64,000 nt of DNA from Psychromicrobium xiongbiense (lineage in GTDB: Bacteria; Actinomycetota; Actinomycetes; Actinomycetales; Micrococcaceae): NCBI RefSeq assembly GCF_030271165.1, contig NZ_JASSZH010000005.1, positions 124,001 through 188,000 on the forward strand. The letters run 5' to 3'. The notes beneath the pieces are model-generated. The model searched no databases, was not told the origin of the DNA, and worked only from the letters and a program-made list of their open reading frames with translations. A program made the position numbers and the translations under genes. Positions 19,496-27,938 of the stretch are shown here, piece by piece (positions within the stretch are counted from its first letter, which is position 1; each line of letters begins with the position of its first letter).

Positions 19496-20533
19496 CTCAC
19501 TGCCCTGCGCATCCTCCGACGGACGGAACTTGCTCAGTCGGTACCGGAGCTTCTTGATCCGGCTCGGGTCATCACCGACTGACTGGGTTTTCTCGATGTA
19601 CTCCGGGCCGAACTTGCTGAGTAGATAGTCGTCCACGATGCGCACATGTCCGGCTGGAAACTTGTACGTCATGGTGTCAGCCACGAAGTGCCAGTCAGCT
19701 GATGAGAGGAGTTCCTTAGCCTGATCGGTGGAGGTCACTTCGAGCGATGCGAGCAGTTCGGTCAGCCACGCATATTGCTCCAGGCGACTTCGCGGGTGAT
19801 CGGGTAGCAGGCCGACAAGAAGTTCAGAGAGCGCGACGGCGCTGAGTTGTTCTCCTGAGGCGACCGACAACTCTTCGGTGAGGCCTTGCTCTTCATGCGC
19901 CACCGCCTGATGGATTTTGATGAACTCGTGATCCGCTAGCTCCAGCAGTCCGGAGGCCAGAGTGAAGGCGCGATTGATCTCCGGGGTGATGTCCCCGGCC
20001 GCCTTGTACCGAATATCATGCTCAAACTCCGCCCACGCATGTTGCAGGACGGTTTTGACCTGGACTTCAAACCGCTGCCCTACGCAGGAAAGACATCCGG
20101 ACGGCGTGTCCTGGGCATCAACCTCGAGGATCAGATGATGGGCGGCGTAGCCCAGAATCCCACGGTCGACCATCTGGGCTCCCTTGTCGACCGTTTCATG
20201 GACTTTGAACTGGCCGGTCAACGCTTTGACGACATTCTCCACATCGGGCTGAATGTAGGTGATGACGCGGAGCCCGACGATGTCATCGAGTTCGTCGATC
20301 CCGGCAGGGTACTTGGGTGAACCGTCATCCCGGAGTTTTCGGAGCTTCCCCCGGATAGAATCCGGTTCCTTGACCCGGCCTTTGACCAGGTGGTAGTTCA
20401 GGCCATCATCCTTCAGGCGAGCTTCGATGGCCGCCTGAATGGCCGCCATCCGAGCATCAAGCTGGCCATGGTGATCGCTGAGCGCAAGAATCTGTGCGTC
20501 GATCAGTTCAGCATGTGCCTGGGGTACGTTCAT
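19493..20533 (-). CDS. RelA/SpoT synthetase-domain protein (small alarmone synthetase-like)
   Basis: The 346-residue protein lacks the HD hydrolase, TGS and ACT domains of housekeeping Rel. The synthetase domain is recognisable: KGRVKEPDSIRGKLRK (51-66), the metal-binding Asp region ELDDIVGLRVIT (81-92), GYAAHHLILEV (129-139) and FEVQVKTVLQHAWAEFEHD (155-173). It could make (p)ppGpp or pppApp or pyrophosphorylate tRNA. The C-terminal about 150 residues are helical and unassigned; a fused regulatory or antitoxin-like domain is possible. It stands alone beside a truncated GNAT gene. Confidence 0.85.
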   Translation of the reverse strand: MNVPQAHAELIDAQILALSDHHGQLDARMAAIQAAIEARLKDDGLNYHLVKGRVKEPDSIRGKLRKLRDDGSPKYPAGIDELDDIVGLRVITYIQPDVENVVKALTGQFKVHETVDKGAQMVDRGILGYAAHHLILEVDAQDTPSGCLSCVGQRFEVQVKTVLQHAWAEFEHDIRYKAAGDITPEINRAFTLASGLLELADHEFIKIHQAVAHEEQGLTEELSVASGEQLSAVALSELLVGLLPDHPRSRLEQYAWLTELLASLEVTSTDQAKELLSSADWHFVADTMTYKFPAGHVRIVDDYLLSKFGPEYIEKTQSVGDDPSRIKKLRYRLSKFRPSEDAQGSE

Positions 20534-20710
20534 GGTCAGACCTCCGTTTACCTACCTGCCCGTCCTGGTCCCCGCCCTGCGCGACAGCGGCGAAACGCCG
20601 CCCGCTGCTTGTCTGGAGAATAGTCGATGGTGAATGGAATCGGCCTTCTATGTCCTGTAGAACAACTAGAATGACAGGGTGAATCGGCAATTCGACCGGG
20701 GGAGTGGGGT

Positions 20711-21346
20711 ATGACCACGCGTGGTGTCCGCCTTCTCCGCGGCTGGATCTGTGCGGTTTTTGCGACCTTCGCGGCCTTGGCCTCGCACCTCGTCGGCGGC
20801 GGGCACAGCCCCGATCCGCTGATCGTCCTGCTGTCCCTGGCGATCTCCGGCGGACTGTGCGTCCTGTGCATTGGTCGGAAAGTCTCCTTTCCCCGCCTGG
20901 GGCTGAGCGTCATCGTCAGTCAGGGCCTGTTCCATCTCCTGTTCAGCGTGAGTCTGGATTCGCACCAGTCCCTGCAGCCAGCTGCCAGCATGAATGGCAT
21001 GTCAAGGTCAGGCATGCTGCACCAGGAGGGCGGGGCGATTCTGACCTCGATGCCGGTCTCTCACGCCATGGACTACGACTGGCGGATGTGGCTGGGCCAC
21101 GGGGCGGCGGCGATTTTGACCCTGGTCTTCCTGCGACGTGGCGATCTGGCCTGCCTGCGGATCCTTGAGCTGCTCCGGTTGAGCATCGTCGCAGTGGTGC
21201 GCTTGCTGCTCCTTCACGCACCTGCCCCGCATCGGCTATGGGCGCCATCGGGCTTCTTCCTTCTCTCCTGGCGCGATCTAGGTGTTATGCTGCTCAGCCT
21301 GCAGCGTCGCGGACCTCCGACTGCCCAGGCTGCGGCGCTGAGCTGA
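20711..21346 (+). CDS. Hypothetical multi-spanning membrane protein
   Basis: The 211-residue protein has about four to five hydrophobic segments: near residues 10-28, 37-55, 62-82, 125-142 and 155-170. A middle loop rich in Met and His (MNGMSRSGMLHQE, TSMPVSHAMDYDWRMW) could bind metal. It lies about 100 nt upstream of ycnI and such proteins are often found beside copper-related YcnI genes, so a role in copper handling is inferred, not shown. ATG 20711 was used; the context is GGGGGAGTGGGGT. Confidence 0.7.
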   Translation: MTTRGVRLLRGWICAVFATFAALASHLVGGGHSPDPLIVLLSLAISGGLCVLCIGRKVSFPRLGLSVIVSQGLFHLLFSVSLDSHQSLQPAASMNGMSRSGMLHQEGGAILTSMPVSHAMDYDWRMWLGHGAAAILTLVFLRRGDLACLRILELLRLSIVAVVRLLLLHAPAPHRLWAPSGFFLLSWRDLGVMLLSLQRRGPPTAQAAALS

Positions 21347-21449
21347 AAACATCCACCCTCGTCACCGCTGCGGCCCTCAGTGTTCTTCGAATTTTTCGAA
21401 TCCACCTGATTCCAGCTCTCCGAGCTGACCACTGTGAAAAGGCCTCTTC

Positions 21450-22190
21450 ATGAACAACTCTCTTCGTCGCGCCCTGCTCTCTGCCGCCGGAAGCACCCTG
21501 GCAGCCGCTTTGCTGGTTATGGGCGCGGGTGCCGCCTCCGCACACGTGAAAGTGGCGCCGGACGACGCCGCGGCCAATGGCTACACGCAACTCACCTTCA
21601 CGGTGCCCAATGAGCTGGACCGCGCCAAAACCAACAAACTGGAGGTGTCCCTGCCCATGGACACCCCGCTGATGTCCGTCTCCGCCAAGCAGATCGAGGG
21701 CTGGACCGTGCAGGTCGTCACAGGGGACCTGCCCAAGCCGGTGACCATCTCCGGTTCCACGGTCACCAAGGCACCACTCTCGGTCATCTGGACGGCGGAC
21801 GCCAGCCACGCCATCGGCCAGGGGCAGTACCAGACCTTCGCCTTGTCTGTCGGCAAACTTCCCGGAGCGGGCACCACCCTCACCCTGCCCGCGGTACAGA
21901 CCTACGATGACGGCACCGTCGTGAAATGGGACCAGAAGACGGTGCCAGGCCAGGCGGAGCCGGAGCATCCAGCTCCGTCGTTCGTCACGACGGCTGGCCC
22001 AGGCGCAACTTCAGTTCCCAGCACCACGCATTCCGTCTCTGCCCCGGCGGTGGGGGCACCCGCAGCGGCCAGCTCTGACGGTCAGGCATCGGGCTGGGCG
22101 GTCTTTCTGGGCATCGTGGGGGTGTTGCTGGGTGGAACTGCATTGACCCTGGTGCTTCTGGGGCGTCGACGTCCTTCGGCTGCCGCATGA
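21450..22190 (+). CDS. ycnI: YcnI family copper-binding protein (DUF1775)
   Basis: The 246-residue protein has a Sec signal peptide ending in GAASA, so the mature protein starts with His-Val. In YcnI, that N-terminal His forms part of a Cu(II) site. Next come the DUF1775 features YTQLTFTVPNE and WTADASHAIGQGQYQTF, a Ser/Pro/Thr-rich linker and a C-terminal transmembrane helix (WAVFLGIVGVLLGGTALTLV) with RRRR-like basic anchor. It is thus extracellular and membrane-tethered. It follows a Met/His-rich membrane protein gene. Confidence 0.9.
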   Translation: MNNSLRRALLSAAGSTLAAALLVMGAGAASAHVKVAPDDAAANGYTQLTFTVPNELDRAKTNKLEVSLPMDTPLMSVSAKQIEGWTVQVVTGDLPKPVTISGSTVTKAPLSVIWTADASHAIGQGQYQTFALSVGKLPGAGTTLTLPAVQTYDDGTVVKWDQKTVPGQAEPEHPAPSFVTTAGPGATSVPSTTHSVSAPAVGAPAAASSDGQASGWAVFLGIVGVLLGGTALTLVLLGRRRPSAAA

Positions 22191-22213
22191 CAGGCAGCTA
22201 GCCGTATAGCACT

Positions 22214-22257
22214 GAGGGGTCTGTCCGTGCCTGAATTCGGGCACGGACAGACCCCTC
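22214..22257. terminator. Bidirectional terminator between ycnI and the phosphatase gene
   Basis: An 18-bp perfect stem has arms 22214-22231 and 22240-22257 around TGAATTCG. It is followed by TCTG on + and by AGTGC on -. It lies between two convergent genes and can serve both. Confidence 0.85.
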
Positions 22258-22276
22258 TCTGTTTGTTGACGGGTGA

Positions 22277-23965
22277 TCAGTGCTGGGGCAGAGCCTTGGT
22301 TCCTTCGATCTGAACCGCCTGAAGCTGCTGGGGATCCAGGTCCAGAGCCTTCAGAATGGTCGGGGCAATCTGGGTGGTCTCCACGGGCGAATTCACGCTG
22401 TGGGCCGCGCCGTGGTCACCCTTCGACACCACCAGGGGTACGTTCCGGTCGTCGGTGCTGGCTCCGCCATGCTCGGCGATCTTGGAGGTGCCGCCGGTGT
22501 AGACCACGCCGGTCTGCGCGATGCCCAGGATGTCCGGATAGCGGGCATCCTGAGTGCTGACGCCGAAGTACTTCGCAGCCTCAGCGCCGGCATAGATCGT
22601 GCTCAGGCCGGAGGATGCCACCGTTTTGCTGTTGCCCGAGATGCCGTTGCCCGAGACCGAATGGGCCAGCAGATAGGCCTTGGCGAAGCTGGCTGCGGCT
22701 TGTGAATGATCGGAGAGCCACAGCTGCATGATGTCATCATCGGTGGAGAAGGCCACCAGGTCCGGGGTTCCCGGATGGGCAGCCTTCCAGGCAGCATTGA
22801 GGCCGTCAAGGATGGCGCCATCAGGAACCCGGGTCAGAGCTGCCGGGTCGGTGGGGGACTGGCCGTGCTTCGCGGACAGGATCACCGTGGTGTCATCACT
22901 CTGGCCGCTTTCACGCAGCGCCCTCTGGAACTGACCAACCGAGGTGTTGACATAATCCAGTGCCCTGGCCAGCAGTGGGCCAGGCGTCACGCCGTCGGCC
23001 AGGTAGCCTCCGGTCATCCCGTCGGAGGTGGGAAGCTTCTGTGCCGTGGACACGGTCTGGAAGTTCATGCCGTAGATGGCGGGCACCCGCATCACGGTCT
23101 GGCCGGAGTGATCCCGACCGGCAATCTCGTTGAGGACGGCCTGGACCTTGTAGCCGTCGTATTGCTGCGTCGCTGCATTGTCTTTGGTCCAGTCGCCCGT
23201 GAAAGGCGTAGCCGCGTCACTGTTGATTTCCGGCGTAAACAGGTCGTCGATGCCCTGACCTGATGGCCCGCTGAGGATTTCGTAGGCCGGGTGTTTATCT
23301 GACCAAGCGGTGGAGAGACCTGCGTTCTTGGCCACCTCGAAGACGGTGTTGACCTTGAGGTACTGGTGGGGATAGACCGGCTGGCAGGTCGTCGGGTCAA
23401 CCGGCAGCGCTGCGGGATTCAGCACCGCGCCCGGTTTCGAGGTCATGCGCAGGATGCTGCCGGGCAGGCCACTGAGACCCTGACCGGCATCGAGCGCCCG
23501 TGGGTTCCTGTCTGCCGCCTCGGTGAGGGCCACTTCCGTGCCGGGAGTGGCGTGCGCGCAGTCTGTGGTTCCTGCGGGGAGCAGGCTGCGGTTGTACGTA
23601 TCGTCATAGTAGATACCGGTAGTCCCGGGGTTTCCACCGGTGACCTGCCCGACCATTCCGGGGAAGGAATCGGAGGGGACCGGAGTCTGCGCATTCGTGT
23701 AGCTGGTGGCGTGATGGACCAGTGCAGCAAGCGCGGAGTCCGGATAGGTCTTCACATAGAGATCCAGATCCTTCTGGTGGAGTCCGTCGATCGAGAGCAG
23801 CAGTACGTGGTGGGAGTTCTTCCCCTGCCGCTTCTCCTGATCCTGGCCTTGATGATCGCCTGATGTGCCCGGATCGGCCAGAGCAGCGCTCATACCGGTG
23901 CCCAGCAGCAAAGTCGCGCTCAGCACGGCCGCGCCTGCCAGATGCTGAGATTTTGAGAGCCTCAC
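22277..23965 (-). CDS. Secreted alkaline phosphatase family protein
   Basis: The 562-residue protein has a Sec signal peptide (LAGAAVLSATLLLGTGMSAA, cleavage near ALA). The metal-dependent phosphatase/phosphodiesterase core opens with VLLLSIDGLHQKDLDLYV. Catalytic-region motifs follow in PVPSDSFPGM, with the nucleophile Thr/Ser, SAKHGQSP, and KIAEHGGAST/KGDHGAAH with metal His. It resembles nucleotide pyrophosphatase/phosphodiesterase-like exported enzymes; the substrate is unknown. It converges with ycnI and shares its upstream region with an iron-box-like site. Confidence 0.88.
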   Translation of the reverse strand: MRLSKSQHLAGAAVLSATLLLGTGMSAALADPGTSGDHQGQDQEKRQGKNSHHVLLLSIDGLHQKDLDLYVKTYPDSALAALVHHATSYTNAQTPVPSDSFPGMVGQVTGGNPGTTGIYYDDTYNRSLLPAGTTDCAHATPGTEVALTEAADRNPRALDAGQGLSGLPGSILRMTSKPGAVLNPAALPVDPTTCQPVYPHQYLKVNTVFEVAKNAGLSTAWSDKHPAYEILSGPSGQGIDDLFTPEINSDAATPFTGDWTKDNAATQQYDGYKVQAVLNEIAGRDHSGQTVMRVPAIYGMNFQTVSTAQKLPTSDGMTGGYLADGVTPGPLLARALDYVNTSVGQFQRALRESGQSDDTTVILSAKHGQSPTDPAALTRVPDGAILDGLNAAWKAAHPGTPDLVAFSTDDDIMQLWLSDHSQAAASFAKAYLLAHSVSGNGISGNSKTVASSGLSTIYAGAEAAKYFGVSTQDARYPDILGIAQTGVVYTGGTSKIAEHGGASTDDRNVPLVVSKGDHGAAHSVNSPVETTQIAPTILKALDLDPQQLQAVQIEGTKALPQH

Positions 23966-24122
23966 AGTGTTGCCTTTCGACGTTCTGTTGATGTGTTGGG
24001 GTATCGCCCAGGCCTCATTTTTGTGAGTTCTCCTGTGATGATCGAAGTATTTTTCACAGCTTGGAGAAGATTCATTCGCTGTTAATGCGGTGTTTCCCGA
24101 GCTGATCAGTTTCGCTCCACGC

Positions 24123-24141
24123 CTAAGTTAGGTAAACCTAA
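24123..24141. promoter_or_regulatory. Candidate DtxR/IdeR iron box
   Basis: CTAAGTTAGGTAAACCTAA agrees with the DtxR/IdeR consensus TTAGGTTAGGCTAACCTAA at 15 of 19 positions. It lies 49 nt upstream of the VTT protein start and 157 nt upstream of the oppositely transcribed phosphatase. It predicts iron-dependent repression, most likely of the + strand genes. Confidence 0.65.
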
Positions 24142-24190
24142 ATCGGGTGTGAAAGGATGATTTCAGCACGTTCACCAGGAGGGCATCCAC

Positions 24191-24664
24191 ATGGAGTTCA
24201 TCACCACCTTGCCCTTTGGCCTCGCCTTTGCCGTGCTGTTCTGCATCGTCCTGGGGCGATCCAATGCCACGTACTGGCTGGGCAGGGGAGCCGCTGCCGG
24301 TGGGCGTCGCACGCGGTTGAAGCGATACCTTGACTCCGCTCCCATGGCTCGCGCCGAAGCCATCATCGCCCGTTGGGGAGCTCCCGCCGTGACGGCATGT
24401 TCGGTGGCGGTGGGACTTCAGACAGCGGTCAATCTTGCGGCGGGCGTGGGGCGGATGCCCTACCTCCGCCGGTATCTTCCCGCCGCCATCGCGGGCTCCA
24501 TCCTCTGGGCGCTGCTCTACGCTGTGGTTGGCCTGGCGGCTGTCAATGCGACGCTGGCTGCTGTGGGCGGTGAACCCGGAGCACTGCTGATCGTTCTGGC
24601 CGTGCTGCTTGCCGTGGTGATCGCGATGATCTGCGGGAGGCGCCTCGCTGCCGCCAGGCGCTAA
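24191..24664 (+). CDS. DedA/VTT domain membrane protein
   Basis: The 157-residue protein spans the membrane about four times. It carries the VTT-type pattern: YWLGRGA near the N-terminus, then RWGAPAVTACSVAVGLQTA, AGVGRMPYLRRYLPA and GSILWALLYAVVGL. DedA/VTT proteins are implicated in lipid scrambling and membrane homeostasis. The usual long N-terminal re-entrant region is short here. ATG 24191 follows CAGGAGGGC, a strong ribosome-binding site, 49 nt after a candidate iron box. Confidence 0.8.
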   Translation: MEFITTLPFGLAFAVLFCIVLGRSNATYWLGRGAAAGGRRTRLKRYLDSAPMARAEAIIARWGAPAVTACSVAVGLQTAVNLAAGVGRMPYLRRYLPAAIAGSILWALLYAVVGLAAVNATLAAVGGEPGALLIVLAVLLAVVIAMICGRRLAAARR

Positions 24665-24673
24665 GATCTCCGG

Positions 24674-25354
24674 GTGAGTATTGACGTGCTGCGGCAGGCC
24701 CCCTCGGACGACGCAGCAGCGGATCTGGATCGGGCACTCGGCCTACTCAACGAGATCCGTCGGGGTGAGCGCGGGGAAACTCTTCGGGTGTACCGTCCGG
24801 CACCCACGATGGCGTTCGGACAGCGCGATGCCCGACTGCCCGGCTTTGCGGCGGCCCAGGAGGCGGCTCGTGCAGCTGGCTTCGAGCCATTGATTCGTCA
24901 GGCGGGTGGGCGGGCTGCCGCCTACCACCAGGGGTGCCTGGTGGTGGACCATATTGCGCCAGAGCGCGACGCCATCGCCGGTTCCCGCCGCCGCTTTGCC
25001 AGCTTTGCCGAGTTGTTCGTGGGAGTTTTTGCTGACCTTGGGCTCCCGTCCGCAATAGGGCCGGTGCCAGGGGAGTACTGCCCCGGCGAGTTCAGCGTGC
25101 ATGGCCAGGTCCCGCAGGGGCCTGCGGTGAAGCTGGTGGGCACGGCTCAACGGGTGGTGTCCGGAGCCTGGCTGTTCAGCTCCGTGCTTGTGATTGAGCG
25201 CGCGGAGCCGTTGCGTGTGGTGCTCACCGATTGTTACCAGGAGCTCGGCCTGGACTGGAATCCGGAAACTGCTGGTGCCGCGGAGGACTGCCTGCCTGGA
25301 CTGACGGTCGATGCCGTGGAGGTAGCCCTGCTGGCGCGCTATCAGCTGGGCTAA
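24674..25354 (+). CDS. Lipoate-protein ligase A family protein
   Basis: The 226-residue protein belongs to the BPL/LplA fold. It has RVYRPAPTMAFGQRD and the substrate loop LIRQAGGRAAAYHQG, then LVVDHIAP and the catalytic-type Lys in GPAVKLVGTAQRV. Family members attach lipoyl, octanoyl or biotinyl groups to carrier domains, or transfer octanoyl groups; which one applies is not clear. It begins at GTG 24674, 9 nt after the VTT gene, so the two are cotranscribed and may share the iron-box promoter. Confidence 0.85.
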   Translation: MSIDVLRQAPSDDAAADLDRALGLLNEIRRGERGETLRVYRPAPTMAFGQRDARLPGFAAAQEAARAAGFEPLIRQAGGRAAAYHQGCLVVDHIAPERDAIAGSRRRFASFAELFVGVFADLGLPSAIGPVPGEYCPGEFSVHGQVPQGPAVKLVGTAQRVVSGAWLFSSVLVIERAEPLRVVLTDCYQELGLDWNPETAGAAEDCLPGLTVDAVEVALLARYQLG

Positions 25355-25391
25355 CAGTGCTAAGCCTGTCTGCAGCGATCCTGTGGCTCAG

Positions 25392-25670
25392 TCAGACCGC
25401 CAGCTTGCCCTTGACGTCGGCAAGCGACGGGTTGGTGGCAGCGCTACCGTCGGGGAAGATCACGGTGGGTACCGTCTGGTTGCCGTCATTGAGCTGCTCA
25501 ACCAGGGCAGCGGTTCCGGGGACTTCCTCGATGTTGACTTCGGTGTAGCCGATACCCTGCGAGTCCAGCTGGGTCTTGAGACGTCGGCAGTAACCACACC
25601 AGGAGGTGGAGAACATGGTGATGCTTCCCGCCGCAGGAGTGTACTCGGCGGTGGTGATCTTGGTGGTCAT
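25392..25670 (-). CDS. Mycoredoxin (glutaredoxin-like, CGYC)
   Basis: The 92-residue protein has a thioredoxin fold with the redox motif CGYC in MFSTSWCGYCRRLKTQL, the cis-Pro in GNQTVPTVIFPDG and the C-terminal NPSLADVKGKL. This is the mycoredoxin-1 pattern: these proteins reduce mycothiol mixed disulfides in actinobacteria. It supports an organism that makes mycothiol. It is monocistronic and converges with the lipoate ligase-like gene. Confidence 0.9.
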   Translation of the reverse strand: MTTKITTAEYTPAAGSITMFSTSWCGYCRRLKTQLDSQGIGYTEVNIEEVPGTAALVEQLNDGNQTVPTVIFPDGSAATNPSLADVKGKLAV

Positions 25671-25763
25671 GCTGATTTCCTTCTCTGTTCCTACGCTGAC
25701 AGCGTCGCTACGCCCGGTACAACACGTGAGAGTGGCCAGGCTATTCCGCCTGGTCGGCCCTGC

Positions 25764-26258
25764 CTAGTTGTCGTTTTCCCAGCGGCTGAAATCGATGGAC
25801 AGGTAGAGCGCCAGAGCTGCGGAGTTCTCCTCATTCACCGAAACAGCCAGTGACTTATACCCGGAATTGAACAGGCGATCGCTGGCAATGAGAACCAGGC
25901 GCTCAGCGAGACCCTGACGGCGGTGGTCCCGATCGGTGAACAGCTCGATCAGCAATGGTGCCTCCGGAGTGTCCTCCTCCGGGGAACGCTCCACCACAAA
26001 GGCACCCGCAACAATGGCACCCTCATCGAGGACGACCTGGGAAGCGTCCAGAAGCAACTTGCCGAATTTTCCCTCGAAGGCTTCGGCAATCTCTGCCCTG
26101 GCCTCCTCCACGGAGCGTTCTGCGATTCCGGAATCATAGGCCTTGAAATACAGCTCACCGAGCGCAGGGATGTCATCGGCAGTGATGCTGCGGGTCGTAA
26201 TGTCCGTCTCAAACTGCAGGGGAGAGGTCCGCGCAATAAGGGTCACATTGTTGCTCAT
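25764..26258 (-). CDS. GNAT family N-acetyltransferase
   Basis: The 164-residue protein has the GNAT fold. Its acetyl-CoA loop is DRDHRRQGLAERLVLIASDR, followed by SLAVSVNEENSAALALYL. The substrate is unknown. The N-terminus FETDITTRSITADDIPALGE is ordinary for the family. It stands alone; ATG 26258 is preceded by AGAAGGAGCG. Confidence 0.85.
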   Translation of the reverse strand: MSNNVTLIARTSPLQFETDITTRSITADDIPALGELYFKAYDSGIAERSVEEARAEIAEAFEGKFGKLLLDASQVVLDEGAIVAGAFVVERSPEEDTPEAPLLIELFTDRDHRRQGLAERLVLIASDRLFNSGYKSLAVSVNEENSAALALYLSIDFSRWENDN

Positions 26259-26422
26259 GGATCGCTCCTTCTAGAGATATGGTGCGGTGAGGATAGGCAG
26301 AGGATACTCCGCGGCACCGTACGCGCTTAGTGCCATGCTAGACGTCCAAGACCAACAGGGCCATTCCATGAGCTCATGTAATGCTGGGAAAAACCTGAAT
26401 GCCCAGGGGTGGACACGACTCG

Positions 26423-26444
26423 GATTCGAATATATATTCGAATC
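26423..26444. promoter_or_regulatory. Candidate LexA (SOS) box
   Basis: This is a 22-bp perfect palindrome with core TCGAATATATATTCGA. It matches the Gram-positive/actinobacterial SOS box CGAAC-N4-GTTCG except for the inner C/G of each half (AT instead). It lies 72 nt upstream of the 26516 gene. Confidence 0.6.
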
Positions 26445-26515
26445 ATTCAGTCCTTGGCCCGAAGGAATCAGTTGCCCGGCGGGTCAGGAGTTCTCCGACA
26501 GGAGGAAAGTGAAAC

Positions 26516-27010
26516 ATGGGGACTTTCAGCGAGGCCGTTGAGGTCGAGTGTGCCTTCGGCTCCAGGCCGGTCGCCGTCGTACTGCGCGGTGAGCGGTATC
26601 AGGTGGTTTCGGGGCGACGGAAGGTTCTCCCTGCACGGAGTCCGGCCTCAGACAGTGGGCGTGCCCAGCCGAACGCGCCGGAGGATGAGTGGTGGGAGCT
26701 TGAGGTGGTGCATGCGCTCGGGGCCCGGTGCACGGTTTCACTGTCACATCATCGTGGCGGGAGCCAATGGCGTGTGGTGCGATGCCCCGTGGATCGGGAC
26801 GGTGGAAGCCTTGCCTCCCTCTGGGAGGCCGGGCGTCAGGCTCCGGGGCGCGCGGAGGAGGCGATTCTCTGGCGAGCCAGTGACCCGCCGGAATCCTCCT
26901 CGAGATCGACTTCACGTCGGCATCCTGCTTCAGGCAGAGCAGTGCGGAAGCCTGGCGACCTGGCAGCGAGGGCCCGCCGGGCAGGATTACTGTTCCCTCC
27001 AGCCGACTGA
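26516..27010 (+). CDS. Small protein with DUF6504-like N-terminus, probably SOS-linked
   Basis: The 164-residue protein opens with MGTFSEAVEVEC, then VAVVLRGERYQVV, a WWELEV motif and SQWRVVRCPVD. This pattern recalls DUF6504-type proteins that accompany translesion polymerase genes in actinobacteria; that is recall only. The last about 50 residues are low-complexity and may be degenerate. ATG 26516 follows ACAGGAGGAAAG. The LexA-like palindrome upstream fits a DNA damage role. No polymerase gene is adjacent. Confidence 0.6.
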   Translation: MGTFSEAVEVECAFGSRPVAVVLRGERYQVVSGRRKVLPARSPASDSGRAQPNAPEDEWWELEVVHALGARCTVSLSHHRGGSQWRVVRCPVDRDGGSLASLWEAGRQAPGRAEEAILWRASDPPESSSRSTSRRHPASGRAVRKPGDLAARARRAGLLFPPAD

Positions 27011-27083
27011 CTTTCTTCATGCCACGGTTTTCATGCCACTGTTTGGCAGCCCCTTGCTTGGCATGCCCTCCCAAGGCCCTGGT

Positions 27084-27887
27084 TCAGCCCATCCGGATGA
27101 TGTTGCCGGTGACGCGACGGCCGGCATCGGAGACCAGAAAAGCAATGACCTCGGCAACGTCATTCGGCTCTGCCACACTGAAAAAGTGTGGGTCCTTCGC
27201 GATCGCGGCCCGGACGTCATCGGTCACCCAGCCGGTATCCGTGATCGGCGGGTGCACCGCATTGGCGGTGACGCCGAAGTCGCTCAGCTCCAGGCTCGCA
27301 GACAAGGTGTAGTTGACCAGTGCGGCCTTGGCTGCGCCGTAGGACACCTCCTGTGGGAAGCCCTTCTCGCCGCCGGATGTCAGTGAAATGATCCGGCCCC
27401 AGGATCCCTGGCGCTGCTGCAGCCTTGCGGCGAACTCAGCAATCAGGAGTGCTCCGGCCCGCGCATCGACGCCAAACTGACGGTCAAAAGTAGCGGCCGT
27501 CACCGGCGAAAGTGCCCGGCCGATCCAGTCCCTGCTCTGGGCCTGGAAGGTGTCGCTCAGCGAGGCCGTGGCGTTGTTGACCAGGATGTCCACCGGCCCG
27601 AAGGCCTGTTCCGCGGCGTCGAAAAGCCGGGGGATCTGCGTCTCATCCAGAAGGTCGGCCGATATCGCGAGCGCCTTCCCACCCCGGCGACGAATGCGTT
27701 CCGCGACCAGGGAGCCGTTCTGACGGTGATTGACGCGCAGCTTCTCCGGTGTGCCAGGATCGTCCGGCTCCTCGAGGGCGAGGAAAGCCAGGATGACAGC
27801 GCATCCATCAGCGGCAAGACGTTCAGCTGTGGCTGCACCGATTCCGTGATTGGCTCCGGTGATCAGGGCGGTACGAGAATCGGTCAT
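27084..27887 (-). CDS. Short-chain dehydrogenase/reductase (SDR)
   Basis: The 267-residue protein is a classical SDR: NAD(P)-binding TGANHGIGAATAERL near the N-terminus, VDILVNNAT, Ser in IISLTSGG and YGAAKAALVNY carrying the Tyr-Lys pair. An insert after the first beta-alpha unit (LALEEPDDPGTPEKLRVNH) is longer than usual. The substrate is unknown. It is followed on the same strand, 51 nt away and upstream in transcription, by a Gfo/Idh/MocA oxidoreductase, suggesting a small metabolic unit. Confidence 0.9.
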   Translation of the reverse strand: MTDSRTALITGANHGIGAATAERLAADGCAVILAFLALEEPDDPGTPEKLRVNHRQNGSLVAERIRRRGGKALAISADLLDETQIPRLFDAAEQAFGPVDILVNNATASLSDTFQAQSRDWIGRALSPVTAATFDRQFGVDARAGALLIAEFAARLQQRQGSWGRIISLTSGGEKGFPQEVSYGAAKAALVNYTLSASLELSDFGVTANAVHPPITDTGWVTDDVRAAIAKDPHFFSVAEPNDVAEVIAFLVSDAGRRVTGNIIRMG

Positions 27888-27938
27888 GCGGGGATGTTCC
27901 TTACTCGGGCGACGCTGGGTGCTCGGGGTTATTCGGGG

